A stretch of DNA of 64,000 nt from Bathymodiolus brooksi (taxonomy: Eukaryota > Mollusca > Bivalvia > Mytilida > Modiolidae). The notes under the pieces were generated by a model, which ran no database searches, was not told the DNA's origin, and saw only the letters and a program-made list of their open reading frames with translations. Numbering within the stretch: position 1 is the stretch's first letter; every line of letters begins with the position of its first letter. A program made the translations under genes and the position numbers. Below are positions 1 through 12,011 of the stretch, piece after piece. Location: NCBI GenBank assembly GCA_963680875.1, contig OY804585.1:48965085-49029084 (forward strand), in the 5' to 3' direction.

Positions 1-2440
1 ATTTTGTTTATCAATGTTGCCAGTGTCTCTCGATTGTCTATTGTTATACGGTTTACTATGATGTTTATTTTGTTTATCAATGTTGCCAGTGTCTCTCGAT
101 TGTCTATTGTTATACGGTTTACTATAATGTTTATTTTGTTTATCAATGTTGCCAGTGTCTCTTGATTGTCTATTGTTATACGGTTTACTATAATGTTTAT
201 TTTGTTTATCAATGTTGCCAGTGTCTCTCGATTGTCTATTGTTATACGGTTTACTATAATGTTTATTTTGTTTATCAATGTTGCCAGTGTCTCTTGATTG
301 TCTATTGTTATACGGTTTACTATGATGTTTATTTTGTTTATCAATGTTGCCAGTGTCTCTCGATTGTCTATTGTTATACGGTTTACTATGATGTTTATTT
401 TGTTTATCAATGTTGCCAGTGTCTCTCGATTGTCTATTGTTATACGGTTTACTATAATGTTTATTTTGTTTATCAATGTTGCCAGTGTCTCTTGATTGTC
501 TATTGTTATACGGTTTACTATGATGTTTATTTTGTTTATCAATGTTGCCAGTGTCTCTCGATTGTCTTTTGTTATACGGTTTACTATGATGTTTATTTTG
601 TTTATCAATGTTGCCAGTGTCTCTCGATTGTCTATTGTTATACGGTTTACTATGATGTTTATTTTTTTTATCAATGTTGCCAGTGTCTCTCGATTGTCTA
701 TTGTTATACGGTTTACTATAATGTTTATTTTGTTTATCAATGTTGCCAGTGTCTCTCGATTGTCTATTGTTATACGGTTTACTATAATGTTTATTTTGTT
801 TATCAATGTTGCCAGTGTCTCTCGATTGTCTATTGTTATACGGTTTACTATGATGTTTATTTTGTTTATCAATGTTGCCAGTGTCTCTCGATTGTCTATT
901 GTTATACGGTTTACTATAATGTTTATTTTGTTTATCAATGTTGCCAGTGTCTCTTGATTGTCTATTGTTATACGGTTTACTATAATGTTTATTTTGTTTA
1001 TCAATGTTGCCAGTGTCTATCGATTGTCTATTGTTATACGGTTTACTATAATGTTTATTTTGTTTATCAATGTTGCCAGTGTCTCTTGATTGTCTATTGT
1101 TATACGGTTTACTATAATGTTTATTTTGTTTATCAATGTTGCCAGTGTCTCTTGATTGTCTATTGTTATACGTTTACTATGATGTTTATTTTGTTTATCA
1201 ATGTTGCCAGTGTCTCTCGATTGTCTATTGTTATACGGTTTACTATGATGTTTATTTTGTTTATCAATGTTGCCAGTGTCTCTCGATTGTCTTTTGTTAT
1301 ACGGTTTACTATGATGTTTATTTTGTTTATCAATGTTGCCAGTGTCTCTCGATTGTCTATTGTTATACGGTTTACTATGATGTTTATTTTTTTTATCAAT
1401 GTTGCCAGTGTCTCTCGATTGTCTATTGTTATACGGTTTACTATAATGTTTATTTTGTTTATCAATGTTGCCAGTGTCTCTCGATTGTCTATTGTTATAC
1501 GGTTTACTATAATGTTTATTTTGTTTATCAATGTTGCCAGTGTCTCTCGATTGTCTATTGTTATACGGTTTACTATGATGTTTATTTTGTTTATCAATGT
1601 TGCCAGTGTCTCTCGATTGTCTATTGTTATACGGTTTACTATAATGTTTATTTTGTTTATCAATGTTGCCAGTGTCTCTTGATTGTCTATTGTTATACGG
1701 TTTACTATAATGTTTATTTTGTTTATCAATGTTGCCAGTGTCTCTCGATTGTCTATTGTTATACGGTTTACTATAATGTTTATTTTGTTTATCAATGTTG
1801 CCAGTGTCTCTTGATTGTCTATTGTTATACGGTTTACTATAATGTTTATTTTGTTTATCAATGTTGCCAGTGTCTCTTGATTGTCTATTGTTATACGTTT
1901 ACTATGATGTTTATTTTGTTTATCAATGTTGCCAGTGTCTCTCGATTGTCTATTGTTATACGGTTTACTATGATGTTTATTTTGTTTATCAATGTTGCCA
2001 GTGTCTCTCGATTGTCTATTGTTATACGGTTTACTATGATGTTTATTTTGTTTATCATTGTTGCCAGTGTCTCTCGATTGTCTATTGTTATACGGTTTAC
2101 TATGATGTTTATTTTGTTTATCAATGTTGCCAGTGTCTCTCGATTGTCTATTGTTATACGGTTTACTATGATGTTTATTTTGTTTATCAATGTTGCCAGT
2201 GTCTCTCGATTGTCTATTGTTATACGGTTTACTATGATGTTTATTTTGTTTATCAATGTTGCCAGTGTCTCTCAATTGTCTATTGTTATACGGTTTACTA
2301 TAATGTTTATTTTGTTTATTAATGTTGCCAGTGTCTCTCGATTGTCTATTGCTATACGGTTTACTATAATGTTTATTTTGTTTATCAATGTTGCCAGTGT
2401 CTCTCGATTGTCTATTGTTATACGGTTTACTATAAACTAC
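1..2440. repeat. 66-bp minisatellite array, about 37 units, open at the window edge
   Basis: Near-perfect tandem units of 66 bp fill this stretch; a typical unit runs from TCTATTGTTATACGGTTTAC to CAGTGTCTCTCGATTG. Variation is mostly single-base (TATGATG/TATAATG, CTCGATT/CTTGATT). Because 66 is divisible by 3, long open frames run through the array on both strands with a 22-residue period. They start and stop only at unit variants, so I treat them as artefacts. The array begins before base 1, so its full size is unknown. It ends in ordinary AT-rich DNA after 2440. Confidence 0.97.
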
Positions 2441-2906
2441 CAACACCTGTAAATTGAGGCCTTTTCAAATGTTGCTGTATTACAAAAAAAAACACAAAAA
2501 AATTACACGAGTTTCCGTTTTGAAAATATATGAATACAGCCTATTTTAAACTCTAAATGAAAAGATAAATACATATAAAATATTTAAAATTAATTAGAAA
2601 TAAAATAGACTTAAATTAGATTGTTTCCCTTGCTATTGCTCAGACCCTTGAGCACTTTACAAAACTGCCAAAACACACATACACCAGACCAGAAGAAGCT
2701 GATGTAATTTCTGTGTTGAATTCCATTTGTAAGTTTGATTTTGTCGTAACCATTGTTATTGTTCAAATGTGCCTGGCTTTTAAGAAAGGGCTCAGCAGAT
2801 CACTAGATTTAGATTAAACTTATTTTATTGTTAACTATATAACATTTGAATCGGACACAAGTTATTCCAACTTACAAAGTCCTCTACAAGATCACTTGAC
2901 ATAGGC
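2441..2906. other. AT-rich spacer, possible orphan exon
   Basis: No gene is recognised. A pyrimidine-rich tract ending in CAG at 2641-2643 and a GTAAGT at 2729 bracket an 85-bp open segment (2644-2728). It could be an exon of a decayed transposon gene, but I recognise no domain in it. Confidence 0.3.
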
Positions 2907-3233
2907 AGAGCCTTAAAAAGCGTAAATTTAATTCAGAGCTCACTAGACTGCAGAGCAAATGTTGAACAATTCAACCACCAGTGTTTTGAGAGGAGTGCTA
3001 AAATATGTGAACCGCTAGACATAGAGGTTAAAAAACCTAGAATATGTGGGAGACAAATAATGAGAGATAATGTTGAAGCAGAGAGTCCGGAAGACTACTT
3101 TAGGAAGTCAATAACTCTACCTTTTCTCTACTGTACGTTAACTGAAATGAAAACAAGGTTTACCGCCCTACACACCAGAACCGCTTTGGGACTACAGTTG
3201 GTTCCATCAATTATTGAAAATATTGCTCCATAA
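2907..3233 (+). pseudogene. hAT-type transposase C-terminal fragment (THAP12/ZMYM1-like)
   Basis: An open frame of about 108 codons ends at TAA 3231-3233. It contains a stretch like the C-terminal part of hAT-derived proteins: KKPRICGRQ, then NVEAESPEDYFRKSITLPFL, then a leucine/arginine-rich segment ending LGLQLVPSII. In intact hAT proteins this region precedes the dimerisation domain. There is no start codon and no upstream catalytic part in the neighbourhood, so this is a relic or a single exon. It lies just upstream of a Mutator-type relic, in a patch of broken transposon genes. Confidence 0.6.
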
Positions 3234-3292
3234 CTGAGCCCCCCGTCAACAGAGTCTCTGGATCCGCCCCTGATATGCATTAATTTAAAAGT

Positions 3293-4590
3293 ATGGCAAA
3301 TGCGCAAGTTCACGTTGACTTTTTAGAGAATGGCAGAGGTGGCTACTATTTACTACATGCTGGCTATAAGTTTTCCATAAAAACTAGACGTCATGAGAGA
3401 TGTTATTGGCGATGTGTTGACCGTCAGTGTCCTGCTACTATAATAACCTTAGACAACATTCCTGTTGCCAATGGACACCCACAGCACAACCATCCTGCCA
3501 ACCAATTTGGTCTTGCTGCTGATGCATTCATCGTGTCAGTGAAAAAACGTTGTCGAGAAGAAGTAAGCCCAGTTCCAGCCATTTATGATGAAATGCTTGG
3601 ACAATTACGCAACAGGGAATGCAATGAAGATGTGGTTGACATGATCAGACAAGTTCCTATACTTTACAGCTGTAGATAATCTTTGTATAGAAACCGAGCC
3701 AAACAATTACCAAAGCTGCCAGTGACACTGAATGACATCAATCTTGATGGGGCATGGAGTGAATCCTCAGTTGGAGACCGTTTCCTGTTGTGTGACGACA
3801 CTGACGACCTGGGAGCCAGACTACTTGTATTTGTTACAGATGACAATCTCCAGAAATTGAGTTCAGCGCCAGTGTTATATGGTGATGGAACATTTTATGC
3901 CTGTACAGGACTATTTTACCAGCTCTACACTATCCATGCTGATGTGGGCGGACAACTGTTTCCACTCGTATTTGCTCTTCTCCCTAACAAGACTCAAAGA
4001 ACACACACACGATTTTTCACACTGCTGAAAGATACTATAGATGAAAGGGACTTTGTTTTGAACCCAGAGACAGTCATGCTCGACTTTGAAGTAGCTGTAA
4101 GAAATGCCATAACAGAAGAGTTCCCTATGTCAACTCTTCTTGGCTGTTTCTTCCATTTTACGCAGTGCATCTGGAAAAAGGCACAAGTTTGTGGCCTAGC
4201 AGTCCAATACCAATACAACAAGACCCACAGACACAGAAACTAGTGCGACGAGCTGCAGTTCTACCCTTAGTACCAGCCTAACAAGTAGATAACGCTTGAT
4301 TAAATGCCCTTGCAGACAACGATGACAACAGTATTCAAACAACCAAGTTCAAGGATTATGTTACAGAAACCTGGGTAGAAGGTGGTATTCAAGGTTGGAA
4401 CCAGTTTGACAACGACGGAGCCAGAACAACTAACCATATCGAGGGATGGCATAGTAAAGTCAACAAAGCATGCCAGCGTTCACATCCCAACATCTTTGTT
4501 ATGGTAAAACTTCTACCGAAAGAACAAGCAGTAAATGAAGCAAAGATTATTCAACTGCAGCTGGTGATAAACGGTGTCCAAGAAGGAAAA
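3293..4590 (+). pseudogene. FLYWCH zinc finger + MULE transposase relic
   Basis: The first ORF (3293-3679) begins with a FLYWCH-type zinc finger: a GYKFSIKTRR stretch, CYWRC, then NGHPQHNHP. After an in-frame TAA at 3677-3679 the same frame resumes (3683-4243). That part has the Mutator-like (MULE) transposase core: YGDGTFYACTGLFYQLYTIH, then VMLDFEVAVRNAI, then GCFFHFTQCIWKK, with the conserved D residues and the C/H pair. A further frame change leads to a downstream MULE block around 4330-4590 (TTNHIEGWHSKVNKA, HPNIF). At least one stop and one frameshift make this a pseudogene. The family moves DNA by cut-and-paste. I see no TIRs next to it. Confidence 0.78.
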
Positions 4591-4929
4591 AGTACAGAAT
4601 CGTCTTTCTATTTCCAACCCCTAAGTAAACCCAAACCTCACGTGTGGTTTTTTCTTCAATCTGTAGGCCACAATAAGCTCGAGGGTGTCGTAAAAGGAAT
4701 TATGAGCGCTGCCGGTTTTGTGGGGAACTTTTCGAACCACTCGTTGAGAGCGTCTACAACAACACGTCTTTACCGGGCAGGGGTATCGGAACAACTGATC
4801 ACAGAACAGACAGGGCATAGGAGTAATGCTATTGACGCATATAGACGTACCTCACATATTCAAAAACGCGATGTTTCTAGGGTTATAAGCCGACAAGAGA
4901 TGTCCAAAGAATGGAAGATCGTAATGTAA
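4591..4929 (+). pseudogene. Crypton-like tyrosine recombinase C-terminus (DUF3504), fused in frame to MULE tail
   Basis: In the ORF 4501-4929 the first 30 residues are the end of the MULE relic. From about residue 31 (STESSFYFQP) the sequence changes to the C-terminal part of the DUF3504/Crypton tyrosine recombinase family. It shows the expected active-site signatures: NHSLRA (H-x-x-R), TGHRS (second H) and a following AYRR (candidate nucleophile Y). The N-terminal recombinase half is missing. The joint is probably a deletion or insertion scar between two transposons. Confidence 0.65.
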
Positions 4930-5444
4930 AAACGAATATCGGATTTCCTTATAACCTTATAAATTGTGACAACATTGCCAATGTCAACATAAATATTTAC
5001 AATAAATAATTGTCATAATATATGAAAGCAAACTATTCAAAAACTGTACTGCTTTGTTTTTATTAAAATGCCACATTGAACCCAATATTTAAAGTATACA
5101 TCCATTGTTATACCCATACAGCATGTACCATTTGTTATCCTGCAATCAGTACATTTTCTGTACAAATATGCCATACGAATAATGTTTTGCTTTATTCGTA
5201 CTAGACGAATAAACTTTTCGTGCAATACGAATAAACTTTTCAGCCTACGAATAAACTTTCCTGGTACCCTGTAGCTATGTACAGCGGAGGGCGCAGACAA
5301 GTATGAAGCTGGTACTAATGTAACGCGGACCACGAAGAAGACACCCTTGACAACATTTATGAAAGGCGATGAATGACGCTTGTTTCTGTCCTTTTTGTTT
5401 AAATCTAACAAGTTTTCCGACTTTTTTGACATTGCAGGATAAAC
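4930..5444. other. spacer with short tandem ACGAATAAACTTTT motif
   Basis: No gene is recognised. Three copies of a motif close to ACGAATAAACTTTT lie at about 5204-5262. Confidence 0.5.
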
Positions 5445-5593
5445 ACAATATACGTACATTGTCGTTAAATATAAAATTCATTTGTATTCGCTGCGAAACA
5501 GGCCTAAAAAGCTCGCCAAAGGCTCGCTATTCTGCCTGTTTCTAAAGCTCGTACAAATAAATTTTATATTTACCGACAATGTACGTATATTGT
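5445..5593. repeat. palindromic MITE-like hairpin
   Basis: Imperfect inverted repeat. The left arm starts ACAATATACGTACATTGTCG and the right arm ends with its complement, CGACAATGTACGTATATTGT. The arms are about 60 bp with a short loop near GCTCGCCAAAGGCTCGC. There is no coding capacity. Confidence 0.8.
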
Positions 5594-6610
5594 ATATATA
5601 CAAATGGGCGTTTCTCTAGAATAAATACATATCAGTGTATTCTTTGAAGCTGAATTATTTTTTAAATCATACATTTTAAAACGGCTTTTTAACAAGGATA
5701 ATTAATGTTCTTGTGTCTGCCAAAAATTATGTTATGAAACGAACTGTCAATCCGAAAAATGTACATGTAGGGTTTTTTTTGTTTCTTTTCTTTATTTTTG
5801 TTTTTGTTTTTTCGTTTTTCTTTTGTGTACCGATGAGGTGTGGATAGAATGACCCCGTGTGTATCATGATTCTTTACAGTCAATGACACGTGGTCGAAAC
5901 CATTCACTCGTAATGGACATATATATATAGTGAATTTTAATAAATTATAACATGTTTTCATAATTGCATGAACAGATGTGAGAAGCACAATCATTACATC
6001 AGCATTAATTTGTTCTACTTGTTGGGTGAAAGTGGCCAAAGTCGTAAGTACATGTACATTTATATTGTATTATTTGAGAGAAAAAAACATACATTTTACT
6101 AACAGGTGGATATTTTACATAGTATTCTGGAATAAAGTATTGTTTTAAATCTATAACGGTAGTGTTGTTACATAAACATTTAAAATGCAATTCACCCCTC
6201 CCCCCTCCCGGGCCACATAAACAAAAACAGTCATACCAACATAACATCGTTCTCTCATTTTTGCTATCTACCGGTTTTGTCTTGGCAAATTAATATTACA
6301 AGTCCGCAGCTTGCACGATTCCTGTGTAAATTAAATTCGTTTTAAATTTGGAGAAAAGACGAATTATTCATATTCGCAAATCATTTTTGGATGAAGACGG
6401 TGTTTGACACTATATTTTAAAAAGTTTCAATTAACATTCAAGTTCCAATGAAGCCACAGATTTAACAGGTTTTTTAAAATTATTTTTGGTTTGGTTTTTT
6501 TTTGTGTGTAAGGTACCATGATCTCATTTTGTGGTGTATATTTTCATAATTTTACTCTTTGTCATTTTTACGCACTTGTTATATTATTTATTGGTATGTA
6601 TTGTATAACT
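5594..6610. other. no gene recognised
   Basis: AT-rich DNA with short open frames on both strands that resemble nothing I know. There is a T-rich tract around 5770-5820. Confidence 0.5.
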
Positions 6611-6809
6611 TTTGGAAATATTTATTTGTCAAAATAGCCGCACGTGTGTTAGGCCCAGACCACATAGTGACGTCACTTGAACACCTCGGCACTGTGCCAG
6701 GTGTTCAAGCTTGAACCACCTCCGCACTGTGCCAGGTGTTGAAGTGACGTCACTATTTGTCCTGGGCCCAAGACACGTGCGAATTCTTTTGACAAATAGG
6801 TATTTCCAA
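6611..6809. repeat. 199-bp palindromic hairpin with internal repeat
   Basis: The arms run from TTTGGAAATATTTATTTGTC inward through CACGTGT, GGCCCAG and AGTGACGTCACTT, and the complementary arm is at the other end. The centre carries a duplicated GCACTGTGCCAGGTGTT. This is probably a non-autonomous foldback element. Confidence 0.8.
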
Positions 6810-7879
6810 AATTCGAATACCTATTGATAACAATAGAACTAGTGTGTAAGTATGTATATATGTTGTGTACAAGTTCACTGTCTTCAAAGAGCTTCGATCG
6901 GAATTGTTCTGTCATCTTCCGGTACAAGTCAATTAGGCATGTTTGACATGCAGGCGACGACAACATGTAAGTATTATGATCATATAGTTTTATTATATCT
7001 TGAATCCAGAAGATGTCGTTATCGGTCGATTATTTTTGCTTGTTTTTACCTATATGTTTCTGTGATTAACTTAATAGATTACTCAGATATAGATAAAATG
7101 ATGGACATAAACAATGAAAAATGCTAATAATGAGGTTGAAATCATCAAATAAAGCTATAAAAAGTAGTCTATATGTGTAATTAAAGTACACAAACCCTTT
7201 GTAATGGTTATATACATGATAATTTGCACTGGCGTGCCACCATGAATAGTTTTAGACTTGCTACAGTAAAAAACACGATGCTTATTTACGTACATTCGTT
7301 CCGGCTCTGTCAGCCACTACTTTCCGGTTGGGTCCCAAAATTTTTTTTTTCAGTAGAACCGGTTTTGTCTATGTAAAAAATTGAAAGAATAGGGAAAACA
7401 GCTCAATATCACAATTATGTTTCCTTTTTGTAATTTATTTAAGGTTCATTATAACACTTGTCAAGGATATGTTCGACTTTCAAATTGATAAAAAGAAAAA
7501 ACAAAAAATTGTCTTCAATGAATAAAAGTTGTGAAAAAAAAACCAACAGCACATAGTCAAAATATTTTACATGTCGATGTTTTGTATAACATTAAAAGAA
7601 AGAAATACCAAACGGTTTGTGCAGAATTGGCATTCGCCATGTCACCTTCGACAGAATGGTCATGATTTTGTATAGAACTTATAATTCGTTTTCTTTATTT
7701 GCTATGCAGTTGGATTATTGCAATATTCAAAGAGTGTTTGAACAAAAGTAGGAACTCTCAATGTTTATATAGATATCAAGTAACTCTTATTGTTTTGGAT
7801 TCATTTTTGTTTTCAAATAATATATTGAAGGACAATAAGAAATTTTGATTAAAAAAATAATAAAAAGAAAATAAAAATA
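6810..7879. other. no gene recognised
   Basis: AT-rich DNA. Short ORFs show no recognisable domain and no repeat structure stands out. Confidence 0.5.
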
Positions 7880-7898
7880 GGGAACTACATCGGTAGCG
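7880..7898 (+). repeat. 5' stub of a tRNA-related SINE split by the Polinton-like element
   Basis: This short piece (ending TCGGTAGCG) matches the head of the SINE that continues at 21,381. The minus-strand SINE copy near 54,000 shows the same order of bases without interruption. The last 9 bases are repeated right after the element at 21,381-21,389. Confidence 0.8.
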
Positions 7899-8639
7899 AC
7901 CAGGCTCAAGCTAGCCACCAATTTCTAGCGACCAATAAGCTAGCGACCAATAAGGCGATATGTCTCAAAACCGAAAAAGGAAATAAGAGCAAAGATTTCT
8001 AGCGACCAATAATAAATATATTTCTGTAATTGCACATTCAACACATTGAATCGACATCCGGGCATACAGGAAATATTTCTGGACCCCCCCCCCCCCCCCC
8101 CCTCCACAATACAAAGTTGACATTTGACACACTACAGTGGAAATAAGGCGCAGAATCTCACACAGACACTCATGTGAGTAAAAGACAATACATTTCATGT
8201 TCTATTTCCCATTTTCACCCGTACATAAAATATGTCTTCTCTTTACTGAGCTTAATAACGAAGACAAACATATATTTAGGGATAGCGAGCTTAGAAAACA
8301 GTCGGCCAACTTTAAACAAACACAGCGTAAACAAATAATATACTTTCATGTAAACCGGTATATAATTTGGATTTGCCAGCGCTTTGTCAAACAAAATAAA
8401 GTCCTAAGATTCCCCGTTCACATGAAGACGTCTTATCAATCTACAAAAAATGTAAATATAGATCATCAGAAAAATATAGCAATACGTATTATCAAAATAA
8501 ACAAAATATAAACCCTGCATGTGCGTGTAACATTTATTTAATAAATAGTATTATTTTGTTTTATCTATTTATTTTTAAATTGTGTATTTAAATGTGTCAA
8601 ACAACTAATTTAATTCACCAATGCACTTAAGTCAGGTAA

Positions 8640-10740
8640 AGGCCCAGGCAATACTTTTGATTTAAACCCCAAGTGGCAGTAGGCTCCCCCATCCCAAATC
8701 CAAATATCAAAATTGATATTTGACACCCTGATGTGGGCTTGAGGTGCATTATCCAATTATCCCACCTAGACACTTAAGTCAGTTAAAGGCCCGGGCAATA
8801 CCTTCGACATAAACCACGAGTGCACGAGTGGCAAAGAACTTTGCCGTCCTTTGGTAATTTTTCATGGAATATGTATAGCCCCCCCCCCCCCCCCCCATCC
8901 AAATATCAAGGTTGATATTTGACACCCTGCTGTGGGCTTGAGGTGTATTATCTCACCTAGGCCATTAAGTCAGTTAAAGGCCCGAGCAATACCTTTGACT
9001 TAAACCCTATGTGGAAAAGAACTTTGCCGTCCTTCGGTAATTTTTCATGGGATATGCATAGGGTCCCCCCAAATCCAAATATCAAGGCTGTAATTTAACA
9101 CCCTGCTGTGGGCTTGAGGAGCATTATCCCACCTAGGCACTTAAGTCAGTTAAAGACCCGGGAAGCCCCTTTAACTTAGCCAAAAGTGGACAAGAACTTT
9201 GCCGTCCTTGACATATTTTTATGGGATATTTCAAAAGACCCCCCTCCACAATTTTTTTTCAAATATCAAAATTGATATTTGACACCCTGCTGTGGGATTG
9301 AGGTGCATTATCCCACCTAGGCACTTAAGTCAGTTAAAGACCCGGGAAATACCTTTAACTTAGCCGAAAAATGGGCAAGAACTTTGCCGTCCTTGATATA
9401 TTTTTCATGGGATATTTATAGAGATCCCCCCTCCACAATTTTTTTTCAAATATCAAAATTAATGTTTGACACCCTGCTGTGGGCTTGAGGTGCATTATCC
9501 TACCTGGGCATTTAAGTCAGTTAAAGACCCGGGCAATACCTTTAACTTAGCCAAAAGTGGGCAAGAACTTTGCCGTCCTTGATATATTTTTTATGGAATA
9601 TTTATAGAGACCACCCCCTCCACAATTTGTTTTCAAATATCAAAATTGATATTTGAAACCCTGCTGTGGGCTTGAGGTGCATTATCCCACATGGGAACTT
9701 AAGTCATTTAAAAACACGAGCAATACCTTTAACTTAAGCCCAAAGTGGGCAGGAACTTTACCGTCCTTGATATATTTTTATGGGATATTTATAGAGACCC
9801 CCTCCACAATGTTTTTTCAAATATCAAAGTTGATATTTGACACCCTACTGTGGGCTTGAGGTGCATTATCCCACCTAGGCACTTAAGTCAGTTAAAGGCC
9901 CGAGCAATACCTTTGACTCAAACCCTAAGAGGAAAAGAACTTTGCCGTCCTTCGGTAATTTTTCATGGGATATGCATAGGGTCCCCCCAAATCCAAATAT
10001 CAAGGCTGTAATTTAACACCCTGCTGTGGGCTTGAGGTGCATTATCCCACCTAGGTACTTAAGTCAGTTAAAGACCCGGAAAATACCTTTAACCTAGCCA
10101 AAAGTAGGCAAGAACTTTGCCGTCCTTGACATATTTTTTATGGGATATTTATAGAGTTCCCCCTCCACAATTTTTTTTCAATTATCAAAATTGATATTTG
10201 ACACCCTGCTGTGGGCTTGAGGTGCATTATCCCATCTGGGCACTTAAGTCAGTTAAAGACCCGGACAATACCTTTAACTTATGTCCAAAGTGGGCAAGAA
10301 CTTTGCCGTCCTTGATATATTTTTCATGGGATATTTATAGAGACCCCCCTCCACAATTTGTTTTCAAATATCAAAATTGATATTTGACACCCTGCTGTGG
10401 GCTTGAGGTGCATTATCGCATCTGGGCACTTAAGTCAGTTAAAGACCCCGGAAATACCTTTAACTTAGCCGAAAAATGGGCAAGAACTTTGCCGTCCTTG
10501 ATATATTTTTCATGGGATATTTATAGAGATCCCCCCTCCACACTTTGTTTTTAAATATCAAAGTTGATATTTGACACCCTGCTGTGGGCTTGAGGTGCAT
10601 TATCCCACCTAGGCACTTAAGTCAGTTAAAGACCCGGGCAATACCTTTAACTTAAGCCCAAAGTGGGCAAGAACTTTGCCGTCCTTGATATATTATTCAT
10701 GGGTTATTTATAGGGTGTCCCCCCAAATCCAAATATCAAA
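8640..10740. repeat. about 185-bp tandem units inside the left TIR, about 11 copies
   Basis: Each unit contains CACCCTGCTGTGGGCTTGAG, GTGCATTATCCCACCTAGGC, ACTTAAGTCAGTTAAAG, GAACTTTGCCGTCCTT and a C-rich spot. Most also carry a near-palindrome of the type CAAATATCAAAATTGATATT. Unit length varies from about 170 to 210 bp. Short ORFs inside the array are repeat artefacts. Confidence 0.9.
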
Positions 10741-10779
10741 GTAGTATATCGGGATAGCTCAAGGCATAGCTCAGGGGGA

Positions 10780-11050
10780 GCAAAGGGGAGCGGGCCATTA
10801 CGCATGCGTTACTGGAAGTGACGTCACCGGAAGCGGCCCTGACCGGAATGAAGTCACCTGACCGGAAGTGACGTCATTACCGGAAGTATGTTCTGCGCAT
10901 GCCCAGAAGTGTATCCCCGCCTTTCTTTTTTACTATAGTAGTAGTACAAAATGTACCATTGCTCATGACCGAAAGTAGCATGTCTACCGGATGTGACGTG
11001 ACCGAAAGTGACGTCACAGGAAGTGACGTCATAAGATCGAAAGTGGGTGA
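10780..11050. promoter_or_regulatory. CRE- and ETS-motif cluster at inner end of left TIR
   Basis: Four TGACGTCA palindromes (CRE consensus) and repeated CCGGAAGT/CCGGAAG motifs (ETS consensus) lie within about 270 bp, together with ACGCATGCGT. The segment faces the gene core and also occurs in the right TIR. A promoter role is inferred from motif density and position. Confidence 0.55.
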
Positions 11051-11154
11051 TTCCCCTTGGGGTGTGCTCTTAATTGTTCGAGGTGTTGTATAGTACTACA
11101 AGGGTGTTTTCTATCACGTCTGCGTTCTCACTGTGGTATTTCTACTAAATAACC

Positions 11155-11320
11155 TAAAAGCCGCTGACCGAGGAGTATACGCCGCCGCCGCCGTTGTCTG
11201 AGGGATATACACTGCCGCTGCTAACAGAGGGATATATGCCGCCGTCGCCGCAGCTGTAGCAATACTTACAGAGTAATGAAGAAGAACCCTATTATATTTT
11301 GAAAACCAATAATCCGGTTT
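11155..11320 (+). other. CCG-rich proline-repeat stretch before the ATPase
   Basis: A short open segment (11,156-11,270) reads as proline-rich repeats around EGYT/EGYM and ends at TAG. It has no start codon and no recognised domain. It may be the eroded 5' part of a gene. Confidence 0.3.
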
Positions 11321-11955
11321 TTTTTGGGTTCCAGACGGATACGATCCCGATCATTTCAAGCCATGGGTACATCCGTTTACCAGTATGATTGCAGGACCTA
11401 CAGGCAGTGGACATTCGATGGTTGTCCGACGGCTCGTTCCCAACATCAAACACATGATGACTCCCAAGCCAGATCGGATCTTATGGTGTTATGGTGAATA
11501 TCGGACGTTGTATGGAACCGTAGAAGGGATATAATTTCAACAAGGTTTACCGGATCTGGATAATTTAGATCCAAGAGAAAAGCATTTCATCATTTTGGAC
11601 GATCTCATGGACGAAACGGATCAAAGGGTGGCTTCACTGTTTACGAAAAAGAGTCACCACAAAAACATCAGCGTCATGTACATCGTTCAGAATCTGTTTC
11701 ATCGAGGAAAACACAATAGAACCATAAGTCGCAATGCCCATTACATGGTTCTATTCCAAAACCTGACAGATCATGGCGCTAGCACACCAAATGTATCCCA
11801 GGAGAACGCAATTTTTCCTGGGAGCCTTTGCCCGAGCTACGACCAGACCTCACGGCTACATGGTGATCGATATGAAACAAAACAGGCCGGATATCCTGAG
11901 ATTAAGAACCTTCATCTTTCCCGGTGAGGAACAGAAAGCGTATGTCGAGTCATGA
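11321..11955 (+). pseudogene. FtsK/A32-like packaging ATPase, broken
   Basis: Polinton genome-packaging ATPase. The P-loop reads GPTGSGHS, with histidine where Walker A normally has lysine. Walker B is IILDDLMD, about 60 residues on. The frame has an in-frame TAA at 11,532-11,534. A frameshift near 11,770 moves the C-terminal block (ARATTRPHGYMVIDMKQ) into another frame. The 5' end is uncertain because no good start codon precedes the first recognisable residues, and a T8 run near 11,318 may hide another indel. The changed lysine, the stop and the frameshift together indicate loss of function. Confidence 0.82.
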
Positions 11956-12011
11956 AAAGGATGTTATATCCCGTTTCTTGTCACTCTTGCATCAGACGCT
12001 GAGGGAATAAC

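Larger units (their letters stand above)
7899..11154. repeat. left terminal inverted repeat of the Polinton-like element
   Basis: Pairs with 17,185-21,380 in reverse complement. Outside to inside it holds: a terminal zone with several TAGCGACCAATAA motifs (to about 8030), a poly-C run at about 8080-8102, a unique stretch (8110-8640), a tandem array (8640-10,740) and an inner CRE/ETS-rich segment (10,780-11,050). It ends at TTTCTACTAAATAACC. Confidence 0.92.

Noticed and set aside
162..2452. Long ORFs of 120 to 506 codons on both strands with a 22-residue period
   Set aside because: They exist only because the 66-bp unit is divisible by 3 and lacks stops in some frames. Both strands are open and boundaries follow unit variants.
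3128..3313. Minus-strand ORF of 61 codons
   Set aside because: It overlaps the plus-strand hAT-like frame, which has recognisable motifs; the minus frame has none.
8080..8102. Poly-C/poly-G runs (also 8,880, 20,375, 21,167 and 63,025) as functional G-quadruplex sites
   Set aside because: They are single homopolymer runs of a kind prone to assembly length errors, and there is no evidence for a role.
9653..10380. Small ORFs inside the TIR tandem units (also 18,950-19,806)
   Set aside because: They repeat with the 185-bp unit, are interrupted in most units and have no conserved product.
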